From a virus: a stretch of DNA of 27,405 bases. The notes beneath the pieces are model-generated. The model had not been told where the DNA came from and did not search any database. It saw only the letters and a list, made by a program, of their open reading frames with translations. The number at the start of each line of letters is the position of its first letter. Within the stretch, counting starts at the first letter, position 1. The translations under genes and the position numbers were made by a program. Positions 1-5,117 of this stretch are shown here, piece by piece. Location of the stretch: positions 1 through 27,405 of the IMG/VR virus record IMGVR_UViG_3300033141_002031. One strand, given 5' to 3'.

Positions 1-579
1 ATCGACGAGGACATTGTTGAAGACAAAGATGAACGAGATCGATTGAACAAGTTGTTGAAGTCGTTGCGAGAGTCGAAAGGACAGTTCGAGTTGGTCAAGT
101 CCAAGGAGGAAACTCCCGTACCTGAAGATCCTCTGGAAGACGAACCAGAGAAGGACGAACCAGAGAAGGACGAACCCGAGAAGGACGAACCCGAGAAGGA
201 GGAAACTCCCGTTGTCGAGGACGAAGCTGAGGGCAAGACTAAGAAGTCAAAGAAGAAGGCCAAAGCAAAGAAGGCCAAAGCAAAGAAGGCCAAGAAAGCA
301 GCGGAGGTGGATGAGTTCGGGAATCGTCTCGGAACTGAGGCTGCTGCTATCAACGTAGCAATGGTAAAAGCCGACGGACCGAAGACAATTCAGGAGTTGT
401 GTGAGATGACGGGGTTGTCGAGGAGTCGACCGAAGACAATTCAGGAGTTGTGTGAGATGACGGGGTTGTCGAGGAGTCGGATTTCGGGACATGTCGGGTA
501 TTGGAAAAAGCACGGATATGCTAAGGTAACGAAAGAAGGAACTACATCAAGAATCGAGCTGATAGGCACGAAGGAGTAG
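1..579 (+). CDS. Acidic/lysine repeat protein with C-terminal winged helix (5' end outside window)
   Basis: The reading frame is open from base 1, so the gene starts upstream of the window; the TTG at 43 is probably not the true start. The visible protein has three parts: an acidic stretch with four EPEKD-type repeats, a lysine/alanine-rich linker of KKAKA repeats, and a C-terminal region that looks like a winged helix-turn-helix (TIQELCEMTGLSRSR, then ISGHVGYWKKHGYAKV). The helix-turn part is present twice because of a perfect 51-bp tandem duplication. A DNA-binding role is inferred from the helix-turn-helix and the basic linker. The specific function is unknown. The stop TAG is followed 24 bases later by queD. 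Confidence 0.7.
   Translation: MDEDIVEDKDERDRLNKLLKSLRESKGQFELVKSKEETPVPEDPLEDEPEKDEPEKDEPEKDEPEKEETPVVEDEAEGKTKKSKKKAKAKKAKAKKAKKAAEVDEFGNRLGTEAAAINVAMVKADGPKTIQELCEMTGLSRSRPKTIQELCEMTGLSRSRISGHVGYWKKHGYAKVTKEGTTSRIELIGTKE
139..198 (+). repeat. Four 15-bp tandem repeats coding EPEKD
   Basis: Four consecutive 15-bp units, gacgaaccagagaag or gacgaacccgagaag, lie in frame in the first gene and encode the acidic EPEKD repeat. The first two units carry CCA and the last two CCC, so the pairs differ by one silent base, as expected from recent slippage duplication. Confidence 0.9.
259..288 (+). repeat. Two 15-bp tandem repeats in the lysine-rich linker
   Basis: The unit gccaaagcaaagaag occurs twice in a row and is followed by a degenerate third start. 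It encodes the AKAKK part of the basic linker of the first gene. It is in frame and probably arose by slippage. Confidence 0.85.
377..478 (+). repeat. Perfect 51-bp tandem duplication inside the helix-turn-helix
   Basis: Bases 377-427 and 428-478 are identical. The 17-residue unit covers the second helix, the turn and the start of the recognition helix of the winged-helix domain. Only the second copy runs on into the rest of the domain. The frame is kept, and the lack of any difference between copies points to a very recent event or an assembly artefact. Confidence 0.9.
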
Positions 580-603
580 TCAACTCGGTACAGGAGAACA
601 GCT

Positions 604-1095
604 GTGTTTACAGTAACGAAGCGGTTTCGGTTTGAGGCAGCGCATCGGTTGCCGGATTACAATGGCAAGTGCGAAAAGGTCCATGGTCACAGCTACGTAG
701 CCGAAGTGACCGTGACGAGATCAACGTTAGAGGACGCGGGCATGGTTCTTGATTTCGTCCTTTTGTCGGAGACAGTAGGCAAGTGGATAGATGATCATTG
801 GGACCATGCGTGTTTGCTGACGAATTCGGATATTGAAGAATTGATAAAGATTGGAGAGATACCAGGGCCGATCGATGCGATGTTCAAGTTGTTCAATACC
901 GGTGCGTTGAAGCCTACCGCTGAGAATATGGCTTGGATGTTGTTCATGAAAGCACATGAATTGTTAGTAGGGGCACAGGTAGTAACCGACGGGTGCGACG
1001 TTACTAAGGTGCGTATTCAGGAGACTGAGGATAGCTGGGCCGAGTATCATTTTGTATCGAATCAAGGTAGTGAGCGACAAGACACGGATTGTTAG
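604..1095 (+). CDS. queD: 6-carboxy-5,6,7,8-tetrahydropterin synthase (QueD)
   Basis: QueD converts 7,8-dihydroneopterin triphosphate to 6-carboxytetrahydropterin, the second step of 7-deazaguanine synthesis. The 163-residue protein shows the family pattern: FEAAHRL (zinc ligand His14), GKCEKVHGHSY (catalytic Cys23, zinc ligands His27 and His29), GMVLDF, WDHACLL (catalytic Asp/His), PTAENMAWML, and a late VRIQET glutamate. The start is GTG at 604, preceded by acaggag at a suitable distance. QueE, GTP cyclohydrolase and a DpdA-like protein lie downstream, so it most likely feeds base modification of phage DNA. It is separated from those genes by the hexamer array. Confidence 0.93.
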   Translation: MFTVTKRFRFEAAHRLPDYNGKCEKVHGHSYVAEVTVTRSTLEDAGMVLDFVLLSETVGKWIDDHWDHACLLTNSDIEELIKIGEIPGPIDAMFKLFNTGALKPTAENMAWMLFMKAHELLVGAQVVTDGCDVTKVRIQETEDSWAEYHFVSNQGSERQDTDC

Positions 1096-1166
1096 TTTCT
1101 AGCAAGTTGTGCGTTTCAAGCTGTTAGTGTTTCTTAACGAGTAAACCACAAACAGGAGAGTAGAAA

Positions 1167-1502
1167 ATGTCAATCGAATTGAAAGATGTAGTTATGCTGG
1201 TTCGGGAATTGCAAGGAGAGTCGCTGTTGCGAGAAGGGATGTCCCATTCATTTGAGATTGGGAAATGCTATCTAATCCGAACGGTGACAATGTATTACAC
1301 CGGACGTGTGAAAGCTATCACGGATACGGATATTGTATTGAGTGATACCTCTTGGATTGCAGACACGGGGAGGTTTTCCGATGCTCTGCGGACTGGTGAC
1401 TTCAATGAAGTCGAGCCATTTGTTAACGATGTCATCATTTCTCGGGGGTGTATCACTGATGCGACCCTATGGGATCATGACCTGCCGAGAGCGCAGAAGT
1501 GA
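1167..1502 (+). CDS. Conserved phage protein of unknown function
   Basis: A 111-residue protein with a good ribosome binding site (acaggag, 11 bases before the ATG). It has a run reading EIGKCYLIRTVTMYYTGRV and another containing SWIADTGRFSDAL, which I recall from unannotated phage proteins; no function can be given. It is probably a small beta-rich soluble protein, with no membrane segment or signal peptide visible. Its TGA stop is followed directly by hexamer repeat in the same frame, ending at a TAG at 1539-1541, so the array abuts the gene. Confidence 0.75.
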   Translation: MSIELKDVVMLVRELQGESLLREGMSHSFEIGKCYLIRTVTMYYTGRVKAITDTDIVLSDTSWIADTGRFSDALRTGDFNEVEPFVNDVIISRGCITDATLWDHDLPRAQK

Positions 1503-1547
1503 TGTATTCGGTCTCGGTCTGGGTTTTGGTCTCGATAGGAGATTAGG

Positions 1548-1877
1548 ATGAGACACCTATTTGAAGGATCCTGGTCTCAGTCTCAGTCTCGGTTTTGGTT
1601 TTGGTCTAGGTCTCGGTCTTGGTGCCAGTCTCGGTCTTGGTCTCGGTCTAGGTCTCGGTCTCGGTCTCGGTCTTGGTCTTGGTCTTGGTCTCGGTCTCAG
1701 TCTCGGTCTAGGTCTCAGTCTCGGTCTAGGTCTCAGTCTTGGTCTCAGTCTTGGTCTTGGTCTTGGTCTTGGTTTGGGTCTCAGTCTTGGTCTTGGTCTT
1801 GGTCTCGGTCTAGGTCTCGGTCTAGGTCTCGGTCTTGGTCTCGGTCTTGGTCTCGGTCTTGGTCTCGGTCTCGATAG
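1548..1877 (+). CDS. Ser-X dipeptide-repeat mini-gene 1 (type A leader)
   Basis: The ORF starts MRHLFEGS and continues for about 100 residues as alternating Ser and Arg/Trp/Gln/Gly, ending with CGA-TAG. It has a strong ribosome binding site (AGGAG, 8 bases before the ATG) and is the longest cassette. Another frame is also open because the repeat has no stops, but only this frame has a standard start and the constant stop-start junction. Codon variation does not look protein-driven: Ser is always TCT, while the first base of the second codon changes freely. Whether any protein is made is unproven. Confidence 0.4.
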   Translation: MRHLFEGSWSQSQSRFWFWSRSRSWCQSRSWSRSRSRSRSRSWSWSWSRSQSRSRSQSRSRSQSWSQSWSWSWSWFGSQSWSWSWSRSRSRSRSRSWSRSWSRSWSRSR

Positions 1878-1886
1878 GAGATAAGG

Positions 1887-2060
1887 ATGAGATACCTATT
1901 TGAAGGATCCCAGTCTCGGTCTCGGTCTTGGTCTCGGTCTTGGTCTGGGTCTGGGTCTCGGTCTTGGTCTTGGTCTCGGTCTTGGTCTCAGTCTCGGTCT
2001 TGGTCTCAGTCTCGGTCTCAGTCTCAGTCTCGGTCTTGGTCTGGGTCTGGGTCTCGATAG
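1887..2060 (+). CDS. Ser-X dipeptide-repeat mini-gene 2 (type A leader)
   Basis: A 57-residue ORF: MRYLFEGS followed by (SX)n with X = Arg, Trp, Gly or Gln, ending SGSGSR-TAG. It uses the same AGGAG leader as its neighbours and begins 10 bases after the last base of the previous stop. It is soluble, low in complexity and basic, with no recognisable domain. Confidence 0.4.
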   Translation: MRYLFEGSQSRSRSWSRSWSGSGSRSWSWSRSWSQSRSWSQSRSQSQSRSWSGSGSR

Positions 2061-2069
2061 GAGATAAGG

Positions 2070-2279
2070 ATGAGGTATCTCATTGTTGGATCTAGAATTT
2101 GGTCTTGGTCTAGGTCTGGGTCTAGGTCTAGGTCTCAGTCTTGGTCTCGGTCTTGGTCTGGGTCTCAGTCTTGGTCTTGGTCTTGGTCTAGGTCTAGGTC
2201 TTGGTCTTGGTCTTGGTTTTGGTCTCGGTCTCAGTCTCGGTCTTGGTCTCGGTCTGGGTCTCAGTCTCGGTCTCGATAG
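2070..2279 (+). CDS. Ser-X dipeptide-repeat mini-gene 3 (type B leader)
   Basis: A 69-residue ORF beginning MRYLIVGSRIWS, then an (SX)n tail. The type B start ATGAGGTATCTCAT can fold on itself (ATGAG against CTCAT around GTAT), placing the start codon in a short hairpin. Otherwise it has the same cassette structure and spacing as the neighbours. Confidence 0.4.
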   Translation: MRYLIVGSRIWSWSRSGSRSRSQSWSRSWSGSQSWSWSWSRSRSWSWSWFWSRSQSRSWSRSGSQSRSR

Positions 2280-2288
2280 GAGATAAGG

Positions 2289-2390
2289 ATGAGGTATCTC
2301 ATTGTTGGATCTAGAATTTGGTCTCGGTGTCAGTCTCGGAATTGGTCTTGGTCTTGGTCTGGGTCTTGGTCTCGGTCTGGGTCTCGATAG
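2289..2390 (+). CDS. Ser-X dipeptide-repeat mini-gene 4 (type B leader, shortest)
   Basis: A 33-residue ORF: MRYLIVGSRIWS followed by a short irregular SX tail that includes Cys-Gln and Arg-Asn. It is the shortest cassette. Its leader is nearly identical to cassette 3 from the ribosome binding site through GGATCTAGAATTTGG, so cassettes 3 and 4 are probably a recent duplication with a change in repeat number. Confidence 0.35.
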   Translation: MRYLIVGSRIWSRCQSRNWSWSWSGSWSRSGSR

Positions 2391-2399
2391 GAGATTAGG

Positions 2400-2633
2400 A
2401 TGAGATACCTATTTGAAGGATCCCGGTGTCAGTCTCGGTCTAGGTCTCAGTCTTGGTCTCGGTCTTGGTCTGGGTCTCAGTCTTGGTCTTGGTCTTGGTC
2501 TCGGTCTAGGTCTTGGTCTCGGTCTCGGTCTCGGTCTCGGTCTTGGTCTCGGTCTCGGTCTTGGTCTCAGTCTCGGTCTTGGTCTCGGTCTTGGTCTGGG
2601 TCTGGGTCTCGATCTCGGTCTCGGTCTCGATAG
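2400..2633 (+). CDS. Ser-X dipeptide-repeat mini-gene 5 (type A leader)
   Basis: A 77-residue ORF, MRYLFEGSRCQS followed by the SX repeat, ending SRSRSR-TAG. The leader matches cassette 7 up to the first hexamers (GGATCCCGGTGTCAGTCTCGG), which indicates duplication of whole cassettes rather than of hexamers only. Confidence 0.4.
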   Translation: MRYLFEGSRCQSRSRSQSWSRSWSGSQSWSWSWSRSRSWSRSRSRSRSWSRSRSWSQSRSWSRSWSGSGSRSRSRSR

Positions 2634-2642
2634 GAGATTAGG

Positions 2643-2822
2643 ATGAGGTATCTCATTGTTGGATCTAGAATTTGGTCTCGGTCTAGGTCTTGGTCTCGGT
2701 GTCAGTCTCGGTCTTGGTTTTGGTCTTGGTCTAGGTCTTGGTCTCGGTGTCAGTCTCGGTCTTGGTCTTGGTCTCGGTCTTGGTCTCGGTCTCGGTCTTG
2801 GTCTGGGTCTCGGTCTCGATAG
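2643..2822 (+). CDS. Ser-X dipeptide-repeat mini-gene 6 (type B leader)
   Basis: A 59-residue ORF beginning MRYLIVGSRIWS with an SX tail. The tail holds the motif SWSRCQSRSW twice (TCTTGGTCTCGGTGTCAGTC in DNA), a higher-order repeat inside the cassette. Start hairpin as in the other type B units. Confidence 0.4.
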   Translation: MRYLIVGSRIWSRSRSWSRCQSRSWFWSWSRSWSRCQSRSWSWSRSWSRSRSWSGSRSR

Positions 2823-2831
2823 GAGATAAGG

Positions 2832-3059
2832 ATGAGATACCTATTTGAAGGATCCCGGTGTCAGTCTCGGTCTAGGTCTCAGTCTCGGTTTCGGTCTCAG
2901 TCTTGGTCTGGGTCTTGGTCTGGGTCTTGGTCTTGGTCTCGGTTTTGGTCTTGGTCTCGGTCTAGGTCTCAGTCTCGGTCTTGGTCTCGGTCTCAGTCTC
3001 AGTCTCGGTCTCGGTCTTGGTCTGGGTCTGGGTCTCGGTCTCGGTCTCGATCTCGATAG
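2832..3059 (+). CDS. Ser-X dipeptide-repeat mini-gene 7 (type A leader)
   Basis: A 75-residue ORF, MRYLFEGSRCQS then the SX repeat, with a few Phe in place of Trp (TTT for TCT or TTC for CGG-type changes). It ends in SRSRSRSR-TAG. Same leader and spacing as the others. Confidence 0.4.
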   Translation: MRYLFEGSRCQSRSRSQSRFRSQSWSGSWSGSWSWSRFWSWSRSRSQSRSWSRSQSQSRSRSWSGSGSRSRSRSR

Positions 3060-3068
3060 GAGATTAGG

Positions 3069-3182
3069 ATGAGATACTTATTTGAAGGATCCCGGTCTCA
3101 GTCTCGGTCTAGGTCTCGGTCTCGGTCTCGGTCTTGGTCTCGGTCTCAGTCTCGGTATCGGTATCGGTCTAGGATAGGATAG
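3069..3182 (+). CDS. Ser-X dipeptide-repeat mini-gene 8 (type A leader, joins queE)
   Basis: A 37-residue ORF, MRYLFEGS then SX, changing to SRYRYRSRIG before the TAG at 3180-3182. The terminal region is altered: repeated GATAG motifs lead into AGGAGG, which then serves as the ribosome binding site for queE 15 bases downstream. The last cassette therefore runs straight into the queE start. Confidence 0.35.
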   Translation: MRYLFEGSRSQSRSRSRSRSRSWSRSQSRYRYRSRIG

Positions 3183-3197
3183 GAGGAAGCTAGAGAT

Positions 3198-3875
3198 ATG
3201 AAGTACAACGATGATGAATTAGCGGTGCATTCAATCTTTCCCTCGATCCAAGGCGAAGGGCCACTAGTAGGAACGCCGTCCGTGTTTGTTCGTCTTGCTG
3301 GGTGTAATTTGAAATGCGCTTGGTGCGACACTGATTATTCATTAAGTGCTGTATTGAATTTGGATGAGATTGCCAGACGGATAAAGGACCGTCGAAGTGG
3401 ACACAGCGGAGTGGGGAAGTTGGTAGTGCTAACGGGCGGGGAGCCGCTAATGCAGAATGTGTTGCCGCTGATTCGTAGGCTCCGGTCTGAGGGCTATAGG
3501 ATCCAGATAGAGACTAACGGCACTTATTTGTGTGAGTGGGCAGCCGATCTAAGACCAATGACCAGCACAATGGATTTGACGATTGTGTGCAGCCCAAAGA
3601 CACCCCTGCAGACCGAGATGGAATGGGATTGTGAATTTTGGGGCCGAATCGTTTGGAAGTATGTGTTGTCGATCAAGGAGGGTGTGGATCGGGATTATAT
3701 CCCGCTGAATGTGTACCGACCGCCGAGAGAGCATCGAGGTGAGCTATTCGTACAGCCGATGGACGAAGGAGATGAGGATAGGAACGCGGCCAATCTGGAT
3801 TTATGCGTTGCCGCATCAATGGTGATGGGGTATCGGCTAGGTGTGCAGTTACATAAAGTGGTTGGATTGGAATGA
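3198..3875 (+). CDS. queE: 7-carboxy-7-deazaguanine synthase (QueE)
   Basis: A radical-SAM enzyme that converts 6-carboxytetrahydropterin to 7-carboxy-7-deazaguanine (CDG). The 225-residue protein has the substrate-loop start FPSIQGEGPLVGTPSVFVRL and the cluster-binding AGCNLKCAWCDTDYS (Cys36, Cys40, Cys43, spacing CX3CX2C). LTGGEPLMQ is the SAM-binding motif, followed by IQIETNGT and, near the C-terminus, VQPMDEG. Length is normal for the family. The AGGAGG ribosome binding site lies in the last bases of the hexamer array. The stop overlaps the ATG of another Ser-X ORF (ATGA). The gene is thus enclosed by repeat arrays on both sides. Confidence 0.95.
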   Translation: MKYNDDELAVHSIFPSIQGEGPLVGTPSVFVRLAGCNLKCAWCDTDYSLSAVLNLDEIARRIKDRRSGHSGVGKLVVLTGGEPLMQNVLPLIRRLRSEGYRIQIETNGTYLCEWAADLRPMTSTMDLTIVCSPKTPLQTEMEWDCEFWGRIVWKYVLSIKEGVDRDYIPLNVYRPPREHRGELFVQPMDEGDEDRNAANLDLCVAASMVMGYRLGVQLHKVVGLE

Positions 3876-4114
3876 GTCAGATGAGATTTTTACCAGAATT
3901 TCGACAGTGTAGATCTTTCTGTAGTTTATTGCCTCTTGTTCGGTGGCAGTCTCGGTATCGGTCTTGGTCTTGGTCTCGGTCTAGTTCTTGTTCTCAGTCT
4001 CAGTCTCAGTCTCGGTCTCGGTCTTGGTCTCAGTCTCAGTTTTGGTCTTGGTCTGGGTCTCTGTCCGGGTCTCGGTTTTGGTCTCGATCTTGGTCTAAGT
4101 CCGGGTCTCGATAG
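3872..4114 (+). CDS. Ser-X repeat ORF coupled to queE
   Basis: An 80-residue ORF whose ATG overlaps the queE stop (ATGA). Its first 25 residues (MSQMRFLPEFRQCRSFCSLL and a few more) are unique and unlike the cassette leaders. The rest is (SX)n in the same frame relation as in the main array, ending with the identical TCTCGATAGGAGATAA junction. No ATG follows that junction at the usual distance. It looks like a ninth cassette with a different front, translated by coupling to queE if at all. Confidence 0.4.
   Translation: MSQMRFLPEFRQCRSFCSLLPLVRWQSRYRSWSWSRSSSCSQSQSQSRSRSWSQSQFWSWSGSLSGSRFWSRSWSKSGSR
3942..4110 (+). repeat. Second GGTCTN hexamer array, downstream of queE
   Basis: About 170 bases of the same hexamers as the main array, more diverged (TTCTTG, CTGTCC and AAGTCC variants), followed by the typical TCTCGATAGGAGATAA junction and then AGAGGGAATGACGAGG. 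Its greater divergence suggests it is an older or less constrained piece of the same array, cut off by queE. Confidence 0.9.
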
Positions 4115-4163
4115 GAGATAAAGAGGGAATGACGAGGAGTTGTAACTTAAATGGAGAAGAAAT

Positions 4164-5075
4164 ATGAAGCTGTCTTGGACTGATGTAGACGAAAGAGCCA
4201 ACGCTCTGTTGGGGGAGATTTTTCATCGAGACATTGTCCCGTTTTTGCCGACTTCAACGTTGTTCTTATATCCAGTGCCGAAAGCGGGAGTATACGCTGC
4301 TCAGGCTGTTGCGATCGCGAAGCAGAATGAGAAGAGATGGAGTCAGGAGGGACCACGGCTTGAAATTGTAGATGATTTGGCGAAGGCCCATGTTGTGGTA
4401 GATGATGTGTTGGACAGTGGAAGGACTAAGCAACGTCATCCGGATCGTCCGTTCTTCGTGTTGGTGGATAAGCAAAAGGAATCTATCAATGAATGGGTGT
4501 CGTTTCCGTGGGATCGGATGAAGAGTCAAGCGGGACCGGAAGACAATGTCAGGAGACTGCTTCAGTACATAGGGGAAGATCCGGAGCGGGAAGGCTTGAA
4601 GGAGACCCCTGCGAGGGTTGTCCGGTCGTACCAGGAATTGTTTGAGGGTTATAATAAGACAGCTGAGGATGTAGTTAAGGTGTTTACTGACGGAGCTTGC
4701 GATGAGATGGTACTACTCAGGGACATCGAGTTTGTTAGTATGTGTGAGCATCATATGTTACCGTTTGTTGGAAGGGCTCACATAGGGTATATACCAGATG
4801 GGAAGGTAATCGGAGTGAGCAAGCTAGCGAGAGTACTGGAGGTTTTTTCAAGACGGCTGCAGATACAGGAAAGGTTGTGTCAGCAAGTGACCAAGGCATT
4901 GGATGAATTGTTGAATCCAAAAGGATCGGCGTGTGTTTTGGAAGCACAGCATTTGTGCATTGTGTGCAGGGGAGTAAGGAAGCAAGATTGTAGAATGGTG
5001 ACGTCAAGTCTTACAGGGGTGTTTCAAGAGTCTGGCTTAACGAGGCAGGAGTTCTTTTCGGTGATAAGGAGCTAA
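4164..5075 (+). CDS. folE: Phosphoribosyltransferase-like domain fused to GTP cyclohydrolase I
   Basis: GTP cyclohydrolase I makes 7,8-dihydroneopterin triphosphate, the first step of the 7-deazaguanine pathway. Residues about 122-303 are a complete enzyme: NVRRLLQYIGEDPEREGL, the active-site run SMCEHHMLPFVG (Cys194 and His197 as zinc ligands), IGVSKLAR, and EAQHLCIVCRGVRK (Cys265, third zinc ligand). Residues 1-118 form an extra domain with the PRPP-binding motif VVVDDVLDSGRT (77-88), typical of type I phosphoribosyltransferases, and a closing SFPWD. Cyclohydrolase I is normally about 180-220 residues, so this is a true fusion with no stop between the parts. The added domain may salvage or supply a purine, or may be non-catalytic. 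Start at 4164, with ggag upstream. Confidence 0.93.
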   Translation: MKLSWTDVDERANALLGEIFHRDIVPFLPTSTLFLYPVPKAGVYAAQAVAIAKQNEKRWSQEGPRLEIVDDLAKAHVVVDDVLDSGRTKQRHPDRPFFVLVDKQKESINEWVSFPWDRMKSQAGPEDNVRRLLQYIGEDPEREGLKETPARVVRSYQELFEGYNKTAEDVVKVFTDGACDEMVLLRDIEFVSMCEHHMLPFVGRAHIGYIPDGKVIGVSKLARVLEVFSRRLQIQERLCQQVTKALDELLNPKGSACVLEAQHLCIVCRGVRKQDCRMVTSSLTGVFQESGLTRQEFFSVIRS

Positions 5076-5117
5076 AGCTGATAATGGATAATGTTTCTAA
5101 TTGGATTGGAGTGAATT

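Larger units (their letters stand above)
1535..3077 (+). promoter_or_regulatory. Eight repeated translation-initiation leaders with GGA motifs
   Basis: Each cassette junction carries TCTCGATAGGAGAT(A/T)AGGATG. The previous TAG stop overlaps the Shine-Dalgarno AGGAG, and exactly 9 bases separate the stop from the next ATG (ATGs at 1548, 1887, 2070, 2289, 2400, 2643, 2832 and 3069). Each leader holds three GGA motifs: AGGAG, (A/T)AGGATG, and AAGGATCC or TTGGATCT. AAGGATG matches the ARGGAUG core of the CsrA/RsmA consensus and includes the start codon. This phage encodes CsrA at 8111-8293. CsrA binding is an inference, since GGA is also common in ordinary genes of this window. Confidence 0.5.
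1510..3173 (+). repeat. Degenerate GGTCTN hexamer array, cut into cassettes
   Basis: About 1.66 kb made almost entirely of the hexamers TCTCGG, TCTTGG, TCTAGG, TCTGGG and TCTCAG. Eight near-identical unique leaders interrupt it, each beginning GATAGGAGAT(A/T)AGGATGAG. The leaders fall into type A (ATGAGATACCTATTTGAAGG at 1548, 1887, 2400, 2832 and 3069, with small changes) and type B (ATGAGGTATCTCATTGTTGG at 2070, 2289 and 2643). Occasional variants are GGTGTC, GGTTTT and GGAATT. The + strand of the hexamers is almost free of A and rich in G and T. In one frame the repeat reads Ser-X, with X mostly Arg, Trp, Gln or Gly. I know of no described family with this arrangement. Confidence 0.95.

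Noticed and set aside
2070-2110. Type B leader as a remnant of a SLOG/DUF2493-type protein (MRYLIVGSR)
   Set aside because: Only about nine residues resemble such a start, which is too short to support homology.
1561-3072. Leu-Gly repeat ORFs in a second frame of the hexamer array
   Set aside because: They begin at TTG or lack a spaced ribosome binding site, and only exist because the hexamer has no stop codons. The Ser-X frame has the regular ATG and stop junctions.
1510-3173. CRISPR array
   Set aside because: There are no unique spacers between constant repeats; the constant leaders are separated by low-complexity hexamers, and no cas genes are present.
1510-4110. Diversity-generating retroelement variable region
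   Set aside because: No reverse transcriptase is seen, and the CGG/CAG changes do not fit adenine-only mutagenesis from one template.
3926-4201. Reverse-strand proline/arginine-rich ORF across the second array
   Set aside because: It is the antisense reading of the repeat, with no ribosome binding site and no other gene on the minus strand.
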